From the NCBI GenBank assembly GCA_963772065.1, contig CAVYVZ010000009.1:751342-815341 (forward strand): DNA of 64,000 nt, in the 5' to 3' direction. Below are positions 36,110-45,344 of this stretch, piece by piece. Source of the stretch: CAVYVZ01 sp963772065 (GTDB lineage Bacteria > Acidobacteriota > Vicinamibacteria > Vicinamibacterales > UBA2999). Made by a program: the position numbers and the translations under genes. Each line of letters starts with the position of its first letter. The stretch's first letter is position 1. Under the pieces are notes generated by a model. It worked only from the letters and a program-made list of their open reading frames with translations. It was not told the DNA's origin and did no database searches.

Positions 36110-37089
36110 AAGAAGAATGGTCCCCCGATCACGGCGGTGACGATGCCGACGGGCAGCTCTACCGGCGCGATGATCGTGCGCGCGATCACGTCACACACGA
36201 TGAGGAACGAGGCGCCGAAGAGCGCGGCGGCGGGCAGGACCACACGGTGATCGACGCCGACGACGAGGCGCATGAGGTGCGGCACCACGATGCCAATGAA
36301 CGCGATCGGGCCGGCCAGCGAGACGGCGGCGCTCGTGGCCAGCGACGCGGTGAAAAAGGCCAGCCGCTGGGCACCGTCCACGTTGACGCCGCGGGTGGCC
36401 GCCGAGGCCGCGCCGAGCGTGAGCATGTTCAGCGTCGATGCCAGCGGGGCGACCAGCGCGAAGACCACGATCAGCAGCGCGGCGGCCGATCCGACGGGCG
36501 CCAGGCCGCCGACATCGAGATCGCCGATCAGCCATCGCATGACGCGGAACGTCTGAGTGTAGTCCGACATGTACTGAACGAAGGTGATCAGCGCCGAAAT
36601 GAACGCGTTCAGCGACACGCCGGCGAGCAGCAGAACGGCGGTCGACATCGGCCGCCGCGGCGCGCTCGCGATGAGGTAGACGGTGGTCATGGCGCCGAGC
36701 GCGCCGCACAGGCTTGCGAACGCGACCGGCGAGAGCGGCCCCCATCCGCCGGTGACGTCGGCGAAGATCGCCAGCGTCGCGCCCAGCGAGGCACCGGCCG
36801 AGACGCCAAGCGTTTCCGGCGCTGCCAGTGGATTCCGGAAGAGCGCCTGCAGCACCGTGCCCGCGGTGGCCAGCGCGGCGCCGACCACGACGCCGGCAAG
36901 GACTCTCGGCATTCGCGCGATGAAGAAGATCTGCGCGTCGGCGTTCTCGTTGAATGGCACCGTTCGATCGAAGGCGCGCGCGAGGCTGATGCGCGTGCTG
37001 CCCACCAGCGGCGCAAGGAGTACAACGGCGACCAGCAGTGCGCCAAAGATGGCCACGGTGGCTACCAGCCGTTCGCGCAGCGGCCTCAT
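36085..37089 (-). CDS. btuC: Vitamin B12 ABC transporter permease BtuC (FecCD family)
   Basis: This 334-residue FecCD permease has about ten membrane helices. Signatures include RMPRVLAGVVVGAALATAGT, NPLAAPETLGVSAGASLGA and GPIAFIGIVVPHLMRLVVG. It overlaps btuD by 4 bp. Assignment to B12 rather than siderophore rests on the upstream cobalamin riboswitch and btuB. Confidence 0.9.
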   Translation of the reverse strand: MRPLRERLVATVAIFGALLVAVVLLAPLVGSTRISLARAFDRTVPFNENADAQIFFIARMPRVLAGVVVGAALATAGTVLQALFRNPLAAPETLGVSAGASLGATLAIFADVTGGWGPLSPVAFASLCGALGAMTTVYLIASAPRRPMSTAVLLLAGVSLNAFISALITFVQYMSDYTQTFRVMRWLIGDLDVGGLAPVGSAAALLIVVFALVAPLASTLNMLTLGAASAATRGVNVDGAQRLAFFTASLATSAAVSLAGPIAFIGIVVPHLMRLVVGVDHRVVLPAAALFGASFLIVCDVIARTIIAPVELPVGIVTAVIGGPFFLWLLVRRT

Positions 37090-37886
37090 GGCACGATCCG
37101 TCTGAGCGGGACCACGGTCAGGTGGCCGGCGTCGGGATGAAATCGCACGTCCGCGTCGACGCCGTACAGCTCGCGCACGCCCGCGGCGGTCAGCACGTCG
37201 GTGGTGGGCCCCTCAGCCAGCACCGAACCCGCGCGAATCATCACGACGTGGGTGCAGAGGGCTGCGGCAAGGTTCAGATCGTGCGTCGCCAGCACCATCG
37301 TCACCCCGCGCTCGCGATTCAGGCGCGAGAGCAGCGCGGCAAATTCGAGTTGATAGGCGAGATCGAGCGACGCGGTCGGTTCGTCGAGGAGCAGGAGATC
37401 GGGCGACTGCGCGAGCGCGCTGGCGACGATCACGCGCTGCTTCTCGCCGCCGCTGAGCGTCATGTAGCTGCGCTCGGCAAGCGTCGCGGTTCCCGTGGCG
37501 GCGAGCGCCTGCCGGGCGATGTCGATGTCCTGCGGACCCTCCACCGCGAACGCGCTGAGGTGCGGATGGCGGCCCATGAGGACCATCTCCATCACGGTGT
37601 AGTCGAAAGCCGGGTGCGTCTCCTGTGGAACCACGGCAATCCGCCGCGCAACCTGCCGTCTCGAGAGCGTGCGGATGTCCGTACCGTCGAGCAGCACGCG
37701 TCCGTGCCGGGGCTTCAGTACGCCGGCGAGCAATGACATCAGGGTTGTCTTGCCCCCGCCGTTGGGACCGAGCAGTGCAGTCAGGCCGCCTTTCGGAGCG
37801 GCGATGCTGACGGCTTGCAGTTGGAATCCGACTGCGTCCCGGCCCGTGCGGTAGCCGTACGACACGTTCTCAGCGCGGAGCAACAT
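37086..37886 (-). CDS. btuD: Vitamin B12 ABC transporter ATPase BtuD
   Basis: This 266-residue ABC ATPase shows Walker A LGPNGGGKTTLMSLLAG, the signature LSGGEKQRVIVASALAQ and Walker B LLLLDEPTASLD. A C-terminal FecE-like extension follows. It pairs with BtuC. The start overlaps the preceding DUF71 gene by 17 bp, indicating one operon. Confidence 0.92.
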   Translation of the reverse strand: MLLRAENVSYGYRTGRDAVGFQLQAVSIAAPKGGLTALLGPNGGGKTTLMSLLAGVLKPRHGRVLLDGTDIRTLSRRQVARRIAVVPQETHPAFDYTVMEMVLMGRHPHLSAFAVEGPQDIDIARQALAATGTATLAERSYMTLSGGEKQRVIVASALAQSPDLLLLDEPTASLDLAYQLEFAALLSRLNRERGVTMVLATHDLNLAAALCTHVVMIRAGSVLAEGPTTDVLTAAGVRELYGVDADVRFHPDAGHLTVVPLRRIVP

Positions 37887-38562
37887 CGATGACCCAACAC
37901 CCGTTGCGCAGCACGCGCTCGCCCTCGACGACTTCCAGCGGTGCCGAGAAGCGGGGGCAGGCCGTCACCACAGTGTGGTACTCGCCGTTCTCGCCGCATG
38001 GATCCACACCGAGCCTCTCCAGGTCGGCCAGAAGCTCCAGCGTCAGCGAGCGTCCGAGCCATGTGTCGTCGAGCACAGGAGGGCGCACCGTGACGAGACG
38101 TGCCGCTCCGCCGCCTTGGACGAACTCGCGCGCCAGCTGGCGGGTCGACTCACCCCAGATCGGTTGCACCGAGGTCAGCCCCTCGCTTCGGCAGACGCAC
38201 TCGGTCCACTCGCGGTGCGAATCGAACATGATGTCGCCGAAGATCACGTGGCTGACTCCGAGGTTCGCCGCCTGCCGGAGGACACGCGAGAACTCCTCAG
38301 TGTAGGTTGCCCACGTGCATGTTCCGGTCAGCATCCGGAGGCCGAGCCGGTCCGCCTGCGCGCGAAGCAGCTCGGGCCTCAGTCCATGCGAGCGGCTTCT
38401 CGTGCCGTCCTCGTTGAGCATGGTCACCATGCACGTGACGTCGAAGTCGGCGGCGGCACGGTGGAGTGCCGTGCAGCAGTCCTTGCCGCCGCTCCACGAG
38501 ATGGCTGCGCGAGGCTTCCTCAGAAGCCCACCTTGACGCCGGCGCGCGCCGATCGCTTCCAC
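37870..38562 (-). CDS. DUF71/COG2102 ATP pyrophosphatase, B12-operon copy 1
   Basis: This protein of about 230 residues has the PP-loop AAISWSGGKDCCTALHRA. The family motifs FGDIMFDSHREWTE and GVDPCGENGEYHTVVTACP are also present. GTG at 38562 gives the length stated and overlaps btuB by 43 bp. A CTG at 38523, exactly at the btuB stop, would remove 13 poorly conserved residues. Predicted B12-salvage enzyme by the same argument as the copy at 34479; the two share the CGENGE(F/Y)HT core but are otherwise diverged. Confidence 0.85.
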   Translation of the reverse strand: MEAIGARRRQGGLLRKPRAAISWSGGKDCCTALHRAAADFDVTCMVTMLNEDGTRSRSHGLRPELLRAQADRLGLRMLTGTCTWATYTEEFSRVLRQAANLGVSHVIFGDIMFDSHREWTECVCRSEGLTSVQPIWGESTRQLAREFVQGGGAARLVTVRPPVLDDTWLGRSLTLELLADLERLGVDPCGENGEYHTVVTACPRFSAPLEVVEGERVLRNGCWVIDVAPR

Positions 38563-40722
38563 GCCAGATATCCGAGCGGCTCCATGTAGTCGGCATCGCC
38601 GACGTTCTCAATTCGCGTGAACATCGTGAGGCGCCGCGCCACGCGGTAGGCGCCGCCGATGTCGAACGTCCGGTACCCGTCGTTGGTGGTCAGCGCCGGC
38701 GCGAGCGAGGCGAAGTCGCTGTCGACGCGTTCTCCCACGAACGTCGCGTGCACATCGAGCGACACCGGCCCTGACGACCATGCGGCGTCGATGAAGCCGG
38801 AATGGCGGGGCCGCCGGAAGAGCCATTGCCCGACCGCAAAGACCGGGCTGGTCGACGTGCTGCGTGTCACCTCGGAATCGAGGAACGTGTGGCCTCCGCG
38901 AACCGTGAGTCCTGTGACGGGAGCCGTCTCGACCGACAGCTCCGTTCCGCGGGCATGGGTCAGACCGATGTTGAAGTACTGCGCACGGAACGGATTGAAG
39001 CTGAGCGTACGCGTCGAGATGATGTTCTCGAACCGTCCGTAGAAGCCGGTGAGCCTCCACCTTCACGCGCCCGTTGAAGAGACGCTGCTCGATGCCGGCA
39101 TCGAACGTCCGCGCACGCTCCGGTTCCAGATCGGGATTGCCGAGGAATGACGGTGACGGGCTGAAGGACTGGGTGATCGTCGGCTCCTTGACGCCCGCGC
39201 CGGCGCTGGCCTTGACGCGGGTGTCACCGACGCGGCTCTCGTCGTCACGCAGCATGTAGACGAAAGCCAGGCGCGGCGCGACCGCCGTGCCGAAGCTGTC
39301 GTTGCGCTCGACGCGCAGGCCCGAGGTCAGAGCGAAGCGCGGTCCGAGGAGCTGGTGCTGAATGGCGGCGCCGACGTTGTCGCGCGACGCCGGCACGAGC
39401 GTGGCAGCGAGACGGTTCCGCAGCTCGGCGCGCTCACCATCCCAATCGATGGCGCCTGTGATCTGATGGTCCAATCCCCCGGTGGCGATGCGGCGATCGA
39501 CCTGGTAGCTCGCGTGATGCCGAGTCAGGTCGGTCAGGCTGTCGTAGGTGAAATCACTGAACGCAAACGGCGCAGCTCGGCCTTCGAACGCTGGCGTGTA
39601 CGGCGGATCCGCGATGAGATTGGTCGATTCCGCGTACGACGAGCTCACCCCATAGGTCGCGCGCTGCTGCCACAGGCCGCGAACATGCTGCGCGGTCACG
39701 CCGCTCACCGCGAGCCGGCGCGCGTAGAACGCGTCGAGATCGGGACGTCCGAATGCCGTCGCGCCTGGCGACCCGGCGCGGCCGATCTCGCCGCGCGCGA
39801 CGAATCGGAGCGAGAGATCGTCAGAGATGCGCATCCCCCCGTTCGCCGACAGCGTGGTGTTGCGAAACGCGTTGTTGGCTACGCGGTTGTCCGTGTGATA
39901 TCGCGACGCGTGCGCCGACACATCCCACGGGCCTCGGGCGGCGCCGGCGGTGACGGCGGCGCGCTGCGTGTCGTACGAGCCCGCCTCGAACGAGGCAACG
40001 AGCGTGGGACGAGACGCGCGCTTCGTGACCAGGTGCACGACGCTCGCCATCGCGTCGGTGCCGAAGAGCGCCGAGTGCGCACCGCGCATCAGCTCGACGC
40101 GATCGAGGGACTGCGTCGTGATATTGCTGAAATCGAACGTGCCCCCTGGCTCGTTGAGCGGGATGCCGTCCAGCAGCACTTTGTTGTAGCTGCTCTCGCC
40201 GCCGCGCACGAACATCGACGTGACGTTGCCGAAGCCGCCCACGCGCACCACGGCAACGCCCGGCGTCGAACGCAGCAGCTCGCCAACGAGCGGCGTGCCG
40301 CGGCGCTCGATCGCTTCGGAGTCGAACACCGTGACGGCACTCCCGACTTGACTGACCGGCGTTTCACCTCGAGTGGCGGACACGACGACCGCTTCGCGAA
40401 TCGGTCCGATCGCCAGAGCGATCCGGACGGGCGACGAGGAAGCGGTGGCGACGCCCGCGGCAAATCCTGGAAGCGAAGCCTCGATGCGACACCCTGCGCA
40501 ACGCGCCTGCTCGAATTTGAACGCCCCGCGCGCATCGGCGAACCCTTGTGCGAGCTCGCCGCCATCGGCGGCGAGCAGCCGCACGTGCGCTCGGGGAACC
40601 GCGGCGCCATCCTGGTCCACGACGAGTCCCGAGATGCCATCCTGGCCGGACGCAAGGCACACGCGGCCGAATGACAAGAGCAACACGAACAGAATTGTCA
40701 GGGGTGGAAGGGAAAAGCGCAT
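38520..40722 (-). CDS. btuB: TonB-dependent cobalamin receptor BtuB, one frameshift
   Basis: This outer-membrane receptor of about 733 residues has a signal peptide (LPPLTILFVLLLSFG) and a carboxypeptidase-like domain (ISGLVVDQDGAAVPRAHV). A plug (GETPVSQVGSAVTVFDSEAI, VRVGGFGNVTSMFVRGG, RGAHSALFGTDAMASVVHL) and barrel follow. A missing base near 39058 shifts the frame. The corrected end runs ARGTELSVETAPVTGLTV to VGDADYMEPLGYLAWKR and finishes VKVGF. ATG 40722 follows GGGAGGACACC, a strong ribosome site, downstream of the riboswitch. It imports corrinoids with TonB energy. Confidence 0.9.
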
Positions 40723-40756
40723 GGTGTCCTCCCGGCGTCTCGCGCGCCTGAGAAAG

Positions 40757-40880
40757 GGACAAGCACCCTCGGGCAGGTTTCCTGACTCGCGTTCCAGCGG
40801 AACGCTCACAGTGGCGGGACCGTGTGGGCGTCGCACCCACTTCCCCTGCACCTGGGCCGTGTCGGTTGTTGGGGCTCACT
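40757..40880 (-). promoter_or_regulatory. Cobalamin riboswitch
   Basis: Read on the minus strand, the leader holds the invariant blocks in order: GGTGCAGGGGAAG, GGTGCGACGCCC, CACGGTCCCGCCACTG (the B12-box GCCACTG is at 40815-40809) and GAGTCAGGAAACCTGCCC. The btuB ribosome-binding site follows within 40 bases, so adenosylcobalamin binding should shut down the whole B12 operon. Confidence 0.93.
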
Positions 40881-40910
40881 ATACCACGGTAAAATTTGAC
40901 TGAAAATTCG

Positions 40911-42068
40911 ATGCGGCCGCACATGCACGCCCGCCTGGCCGAGGCCGGACTCCTCGACATCGACGTGAAACTCCAGCGTCACGAGCGGCTGACGCTCGCC
41001 GAGGGGATCCGCCTCTTCGAGTGCGACGACTTGCTCGCCGTGGGGTGGCTCGCGAACCGCGAGCGTGAGAAACGTCACGGCCGGAAGACCTACTTCAACT
41101 ACAACCTGCGGATCGAAGCGACGAACGTGTGTGTGGCGAGCTGTCTGTTCTGCTCGTTCGCGCGCCTCCAGCCCGGCATGCCCGGCGCCTACACGATGAC
41201 GCTCGAGGAGGCGTGGGACAAGCTGCGAAAGCGCGCGGATCAACCGCTGACCGAGCTTCACATCGTCAACGGCCTACACCCCGATTTGCCGTTCGACTAC
41301 TACACGGAGCTGCTGCGCGGCTTCAAGCGCATACGGCCCGAGATCCACTTGAAGTGCTTCACCGCCGTCGAAATCGCGTTCTTCGCCGACCTCTATGGAA
41401 TGTCGGATGAACAGGTCCTGCGCCAGCTGATGGCGGCGGGCCTCGATTCACTGCCGGGCGGCGGCGCGGAGATCTTCGCGGAACGGGTGCGGCGGAAGAT
41501 CGCGCACGACAAGTGCGGCAGCGATCGGTATCTCGATATTCACCGCATCGCCCATCGGCTCGGCATGCGCACGAACGTGACCATGCTCTACGGACACATC
41601 GAGACGTACGAGGAGCGGGTCGATCACATGATGCGGTGTCGGGCGCTTCAGGACGAAACAGGCGGGCTCCAGGCGTTCATCCCGCTTGCGTTCCACAACG
41701 ACAACAACCAGATGCGCAAGCTCCCGGCGCCGAGCGCGGTCGATTCGCTCCGGACGCACGCCGTCGCTCGACTCATGTGCGACAACATTCCGCACGTGAA
41801 GGCGTTCTGGATTGCCACGGGGATCGACGTCGCGCAGGCGGCGCTCTGGTTTGGCGTGGACGATCTCGACGGCACCGTCCAGGAAGAGAAGATCTACCAC
41901 ATGGCCGGGTCGAGCACGCCCGAGGGGTTGACCACCGCCGAGCTGACGCGGCTCGTTCGCGCGGCCGGACGCGATCCCGTCGAGCGCGACACGCTCTATC
42001 GCGTTGTAGGGGCCGACGTTAAGGTGAGCCCCTACGACCGCGAGGGTGCGCCTGCTGAGGCATTATAA
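40911..42068 (+). CDS. mqnE: Aminofutalosine synthase MqnE (radical SAM)
   Basis: This 385-residue radical SAM enzyme has the cluster motif CVASCLFCSF (C-x3-C-x2-C). MqnE features include FNYNLRIEATNVC, ELHIVNGLHPDLPFDYY and LQAFIPLAFHNDNNQM. It joins enolpyruvyl-benzoate to SAM in the futalosine menaquinone pathway. The ATG at 40911 was chosen over a TTG at 40896. It is divergent from the B12 operon, and its end overlaps the nadA start region. Confidence 0.92.
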   Translation: MRPHMHARLAEAGLLDIDVKLQRHERLTLAEGIRLFECDDLLAVGWLANREREKRHGRKTYFNYNLRIEATNVCVASCLFCSFARLQPGMPGAYTMTLEEAWDKLRKRADQPLTELHIVNGLHPDLPFDYYTELLRGFKRIRPEIHLKCFTAVEIAFFADLYGMSDEQVLRQLMAAGLDSLPGGGAEIFAERVRRKIAHDKCGSDRYLDIHRIAHRLGMRTNVTMLYGHIETYEERVDHMMRCRALQDETGGLQAFIPLAFHNDNNQMRKLPAPSAVDSLRTHAVARLMCDNIPHVKAFWIATGIDVAQAALWFGVDDLDGTVQEEKIYHMAGSSTPEGLTTAELTRLVRAAGRDPVERDTLYRVVGADVKVSPYDREGAPAEAL

Positions 42069-43212
42069 TTTTCAAGTGGGCAGTTTCCTCCCGGTACTCA
42101 CTGAGTTCGAGAAGCAGAGCATTTCCGAGCGGCAGGCTCTGCCGGACAGGTACCTCGGCCTTTCCGACGAGGAGATGGCGCGCCGCATTGCCGCCGCGCG
42201 CGCGACGCTCGGCTCACGTCTCGTCATCCTCGGCCATCACTACCAGCGCGACGAAGTGATCCGCTTCGCCGACTACACCGGCGACTCGTTCAAGCTGGCG
42301 CGCCACATTTCCGCTCGACCCGAAGCCGAGTTCATCGTGTTCTGCGGCGTCCACTTCATGGCCGAAAGCGCCGACGTCCTGTGCGCGCCGCATCAGCAGG
42401 TCATCCTCCCGGATCTCGCCGCCGGGTGCTCCATGGCGGACATGGCCTCGCCCGACCAGCTCGAGATGTGCTGGGAAGAACTGCAGCAGATGGGCATCGG
42501 CGGCGTGGTGCCTGTCACGTACATCAATTCCGCTGCGTCCATCAAAGCGTTCGTCGGCGAGCGCGGCGGCACCGTGTGCACCTCGTCGAACGCGATGGCG
42601 ACGCTCGAGTGGGGCTTCTCGCGCGGCGAGAAGATCCTCTTTCTGCCCGATCAGCATCTCGGCCGCAACACCGCCTACAAGATGGGCATTCCGCTCGACG
42701 AGATGGTGGTGTGGGATCCGAATGAGATCTTCGGCGGCTTGCAGCCCGACGAGGTGCAGCAGGCGAAGATGATCCTCTGGAAGGGCCACTGCTCGGTTCA
42801 CGAGCGATTTACCGTGGCTCAGATCAGGGGAATCCGCCAGCAGCATCCCGGCGTGCGCGTCATCGTCCATCCCGAGGTACCGTGGGAGGTCGTCCAGGAA
42901 GCCGACGACAGCGGCAGCACTGAGTACATCCTCGCGCAGGTCCGCGGCAGCGCGCCCGGTTCCGTATGGGCCGTCGGTACCGAAATCCACCTGGTCAATC
43001 GCCTGGCGCAGGAGGTTGCGCCGCAGAAGACGGTGCTGTCACTGGATCAGTTTGGTTGTCTCTGCTCAACCATGTTCCGCGTCTCGCCCAACCACCTTCT
43101 GTGGATCCTTGAAGAGCTGCTCGCCGGCAAGGTCCACAACCGCATCGTCGTTCCTGCCGACCAGAAGCACTGGAACAAGGTCGCACTCGATCGGATGTTG
43201 TCGATTCAGTAG
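42046..43212 (+). CDS. nadA: Quinolinate synthase NadA
   Basis: This 388-residue Fe-S enzyme of NAD synthesis condenses iminoaspartate with dihydroxyacetone phosphate. Motifs are ILGHHYQRDEVIRFADYTGD, VFCGVHFMAESADVLC, GCSMADMASPDQL, CTSSNAMATLEW and FGCLCSTMFRV, which together hold the three cluster cysteines. GTG 42046 overlaps mqnE by 23 bp; GTG 42076 is an alternative start without overlap. Confidence 0.93.
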   Translation: MRLLRHYNFQVGSFLPVLTEFEKQSISERQALPDRYLGLSDEEMARRIAAARATLGSRLVILGHHYQRDEVIRFADYTGDSFKLARHISARPEAEFIVFCGVHFMAESADVLCAPHQQVILPDLAAGCSMADMASPDQLEMCWEELQQMGIGGVVPVTYINSAASIKAFVGERGGTVCTSSNAMATLEWGFSRGEKILFLPDQHLGRNTAYKMGIPLDEMVVWDPNEIFGGLQPDEVQQAKMILWKGHCSVHERFTVAQIRGIRQQHPGVRVIVHPEVPWEVVQEADDSGSTEYILAQVRGSAPGSVWAVGTEIHLVNRLAQEVAPQKTVLSLDQFGCLCSTMFRVSPNHLLWILEELLAGKVHNRIVVPADQKHWNKVALDRMLSIQ

Positions 43213-43253
43213 CGCCCGGAGTACGATTCCCTCTTCGTCCACGAGGAGGATTC

Positions 43254-43856
43254 ATGGCGCACGAACTGCCCAAACTCCCCTATGACTTTGCTGCGCTCGA
43301 GCCGCACATCGATGCGCAGACGATGCAGATTCATCACGGGAAGCACCACCAGGCTTACGTTACGAACCTGAACGCCGCGCTGGAGAAAGCGCCCGAGCTC
43401 GCAAACAAGAGCATCGAGGACCTCTGCCGCGGTATCAACACCGTTCCCGAAGCGATCCGCACGGCGGTGCGGAACAACGGCGGCGGCCACTGGAACCATT
43501 CGATGTTCTGGAAGTGGCTGGCACCGAACGCGGGGGGCGCTCCTACCGGAAAGGTTGCCGACGCGATCAACTCGTCCTTCGGGGGCTTCGACAAGTTCAA
43601 GGAGGAGTGGGGCAAGGCGGCCGTGGGCCGGTTTGGCAGCGGATGGGTGTGGCTGCTCAACGAGGGCGGCAAGGTGTCAATTACCAGCACGCCCAATCAA
43701 GACAACCCCCTGATGGACGGGAAGAAAGCCCCCGTTCTCGGCCTCGACGTCTGGGAACACGCGTACTACCTGAAGTACCAGAACCGCCGGCCCGATTACG
43801 TCGCGGCATGGTGGAACGTCGTAAATTGGGCAGAGGTAAATCGGCTCATGGCCTAA
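43254..43856 (+). CDS. sodB: Fe/Mn superoxide dismutase
   Basis: This 200-residue enzyme has the family's metal ligands in MQIHHGKHHQAYVTNL and GGHWNHSMFWKWL, with the signature DVWEHAYYLKYQNRRPDY. It removes superoxide in the cytoplasm, having no signal peptide. Fe versus Mn use cannot be settled by eye. A strong GAGGAGG ribosome site lies 6 bases before the ATG. The gene ends inside the next 7-nt repeat. Confidence 0.93.
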   Translation: MAHELPKLPYDFAALEPHIDAQTMQIHHGKHHQAYVTNLNAALEKAPELANKSIEDLCRGINTVPEAIRTAVRNNGGGHWNHSMFWKWLAPNAGGAPTGKVADAINSSFGGFDKFKEEWGKAAVGRFGSGWVWLLNEGGKVSITSTPNQDNPLMDGKKAPVLGLDVWEHAYYLKYQNRRPDYVAAWWNVVNWAEVNRLMA

Positions 43857-43936
43857 GGCTTATGGCTTAGGGGGCTTAAGCCATTTCAGGCTTAGGCCCT
43901 GAGCCCCATAAGCCTTGAGCCCTAAGCCTTAAGCCG
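43854..43936. repeat. 7-nt repeat hairpin (TAAGCCT type)
   Basis: The left arm begins at the sod stop (TAAGGCT, TATGGCT, TAGGGGG) and the right arm reads TAAGCCT, TGAGCCC, TAAGCCT, TAAGCCG (43909-43936). The arms are complementary and the array ends at the next ATG. It may serve as the sod terminator or as a 5' structure for the next gene. Confidence 0.8.
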
Positions 43937-44734
43937 ATGTCAGCCGTTCTGTATCTTTTTCTCGCCCATCTCGGAGTCGGGATCGCGTTCACGCTTCTGC
44001 TGGTTTCCAAGGAAGCTGGCGTCAAGTTTTTTCGATTCAACGCAGGCCTCGCCGCGGCGCTTCTCGCCGCGGCCCTGGCATTCCGGCCCGATCCGTCCGC
44101 GGCCGGCGGGGCGGTTGCTCAGCGCGGCGCGCTCGTCGCGCTCGGCACGGCCCTCGCGTGCCTCACGATCTACTGGATCATCGCGGGCCGGATGTGGGCG
44201 TGGCTGCGTCCGCCGCTCGCGATGCTGGCATCGCTCGCCGGCGCCGCGGCGGTCGTGATGCACGGCGTCGCCGCGTCGAGCACCGTGACGTGCGGCGTGA
44301 TGACAGCCGCTAGCGCATTGAGCTCGGCTGCGCTCCTCGGCGGCGCGTGTACCTCGATGGTGCTCGGACATTGGTATCTCGTCATTCCCTCCCTCGAGGT
44401 CCGGCACCTCCAGAAAATCGTGGGCTTCCACATTGCCACGTTGATCGGACGATGGGTCGTCGTGGCGATCGTGCTCGCGTTGGCGATAGGTATTCCGCTG
44501 GCGACCGGCCAGTCGCTGCGCCGTTACATAACGTCGGTAGACGGGATCTTCTTCTGGCAGCGCGTGCTGTTTGGATTGGCCGCGCCCGCGGTGCTGAGCT
44601 ATCTCACCTGGGAGACGGCGAAGATCCGCTCGACGCAGTCGGCCACCGGCATTCTGTACGTGGACTTCTTCACCGTGGTCGTCGGCGAGGTGCTCGCGGG
44701 GTACCTGCTGCTCTCGACGGGTCTCGCGGTCTGA
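43937..44734 (+). CDS. Polytopic membrane protein, unknown function
   Basis: This 265-residue protein has about eight membrane helices, opening SAVLYLFLAHLGVGIAFTLL. A conserved-looking GHWYLVIPSLEVRHLQKIVG loop lies in the middle, with His and Trp residues that could bind haem or quinone. I do not recognise the family. It is coupled to the next gene by TGATG, so the two likely act together. Confidence 0.7.
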   Translation: MSAVLYLFLAHLGVGIAFTLLLVSKEAGVKFFRFNAGLAAALLAAALAFRPDPSAAGGAVAQRGALVALGTALACLTIYWIIAGRMWAWLRPPLAMLASLAGAAAVVMHGVAASSTVTCGVMTAASALSSAALLGGACTSMVLGHWYLVIPSLEVRHLQKIVGFHIATLIGRWVVVAIVLALAIGIPLATGQSLRRYITSVDGIFFWQRVLFGLAAPAVLSYLTWETAKIRSTQSATGILYVDFFTVVVGEVLAGYLLLSTGLAV

Positions 44735-45198
44735 TGCAGGTAACCGCGCGTTGCGCCGGCTGCCACGCCGCGTTGCCGTTCGATGCGGCCGCGCCTCCGC
44801 AACGAATTCGGTGCGGCCGATGCAGTCGTGAGATGGCAGTCAGCGTGGGCGAAGCGCTGCGATCTGATTCAGCCGTGGATCGCTGTCCGATCTGCGAGGG
44901 AGGCGATTTCTACGTGCGGCGCGACTTCGATCCCAAGGTCGGGCTCGCGTTCGTGATCACGGGCGCGCTGATCAGCGTGGTCTTCTACTGGTTCAATCTC
45001 GACCTTATCGCGTACAGCATCCTCGCCGCGGCCGTGGTGATCGATCTGCTGATCTACCGCAGGCTCGGGGACGTGACCGTCTGTTATCGCTGTCACGCGG
45101 AGTTCCGCGGCTCTTACCCGCGCACGGCTCCTGCCTTCGACCTGCACACCGCGGACTTGTTGGAACCCGAATGGGAGCGTAAGATCGGCCGCCGGTGA
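44734..45198 (+). CDS. Zinc-ribbon membrane protein
   Basis: This 154-residue protein has three Cys pairs (CAGCHAALPF with CGRC, CPIC, and CYRCH), suggesting zinc-ribbon knuckles. Two adjoining membrane helices (LAFVITGALISVVFYWF and LIAYSILAAAVVIDLLIY) are present. The N- and C-terminal domains would be cytoplasmic. Its overlap with the preceding membrane protein suggests a complex. Function is unknown. Confidence 0.75.
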   Translation: MQVTARCAGCHAALPFDAAAPPQRIRCGRCSREMAVSVGEALRSDSAVDRCPICEGGDFYVRRDFDPKVGLAFVITGALISVVFYWFNLDLIAYSILAAAVVIDLLIYRRLGDVTVCYRCHAEFRGSYPRTAPAFDLHTADLLEPEWERKIGRR

Positions 45199-45207
45199 TC
45201 GAATGTT

Positions 45208-45332
45208 TGATTCTTGATTTTTGATCTTTGATTTTTGATTTTTGATTTGCGATTTGCGATTGCGAATCGACATCGTAGTTCAAGCAAAATAAAATCCAAA
45301 ATCAAAAATCAAAAATCCAAAATCACAAATGA
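45208..45332. repeat. Clearest 7-nt repeat hairpin (TGATTTT / AAAATCA)
   Basis: Eight consecutive units run from 45208 to 45263 (TGATTCT, TGATTTT, TGATCTT, TGATTTT, TGATTTT, TGATTTG, CGATTTG, CGATTGC). Six complementary units lie at 45291-45332 (AAAATCC, AAAATCA, AAAATCA, AAAATCC, AAAATCA, CAAATGA). The stem would end just before the ribosome site of the ACT gene. Confidence 0.88.
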
Positions 45333-45344
45333 GAGAGGGCCCTT

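Noticed and set aside
45208..45332. Repeat array considered as a CRISPR locus
   Set aside because: Units are 7 nt with no spacers, the arms are inverted and no cas genes are present; the same holds for the other arrays.
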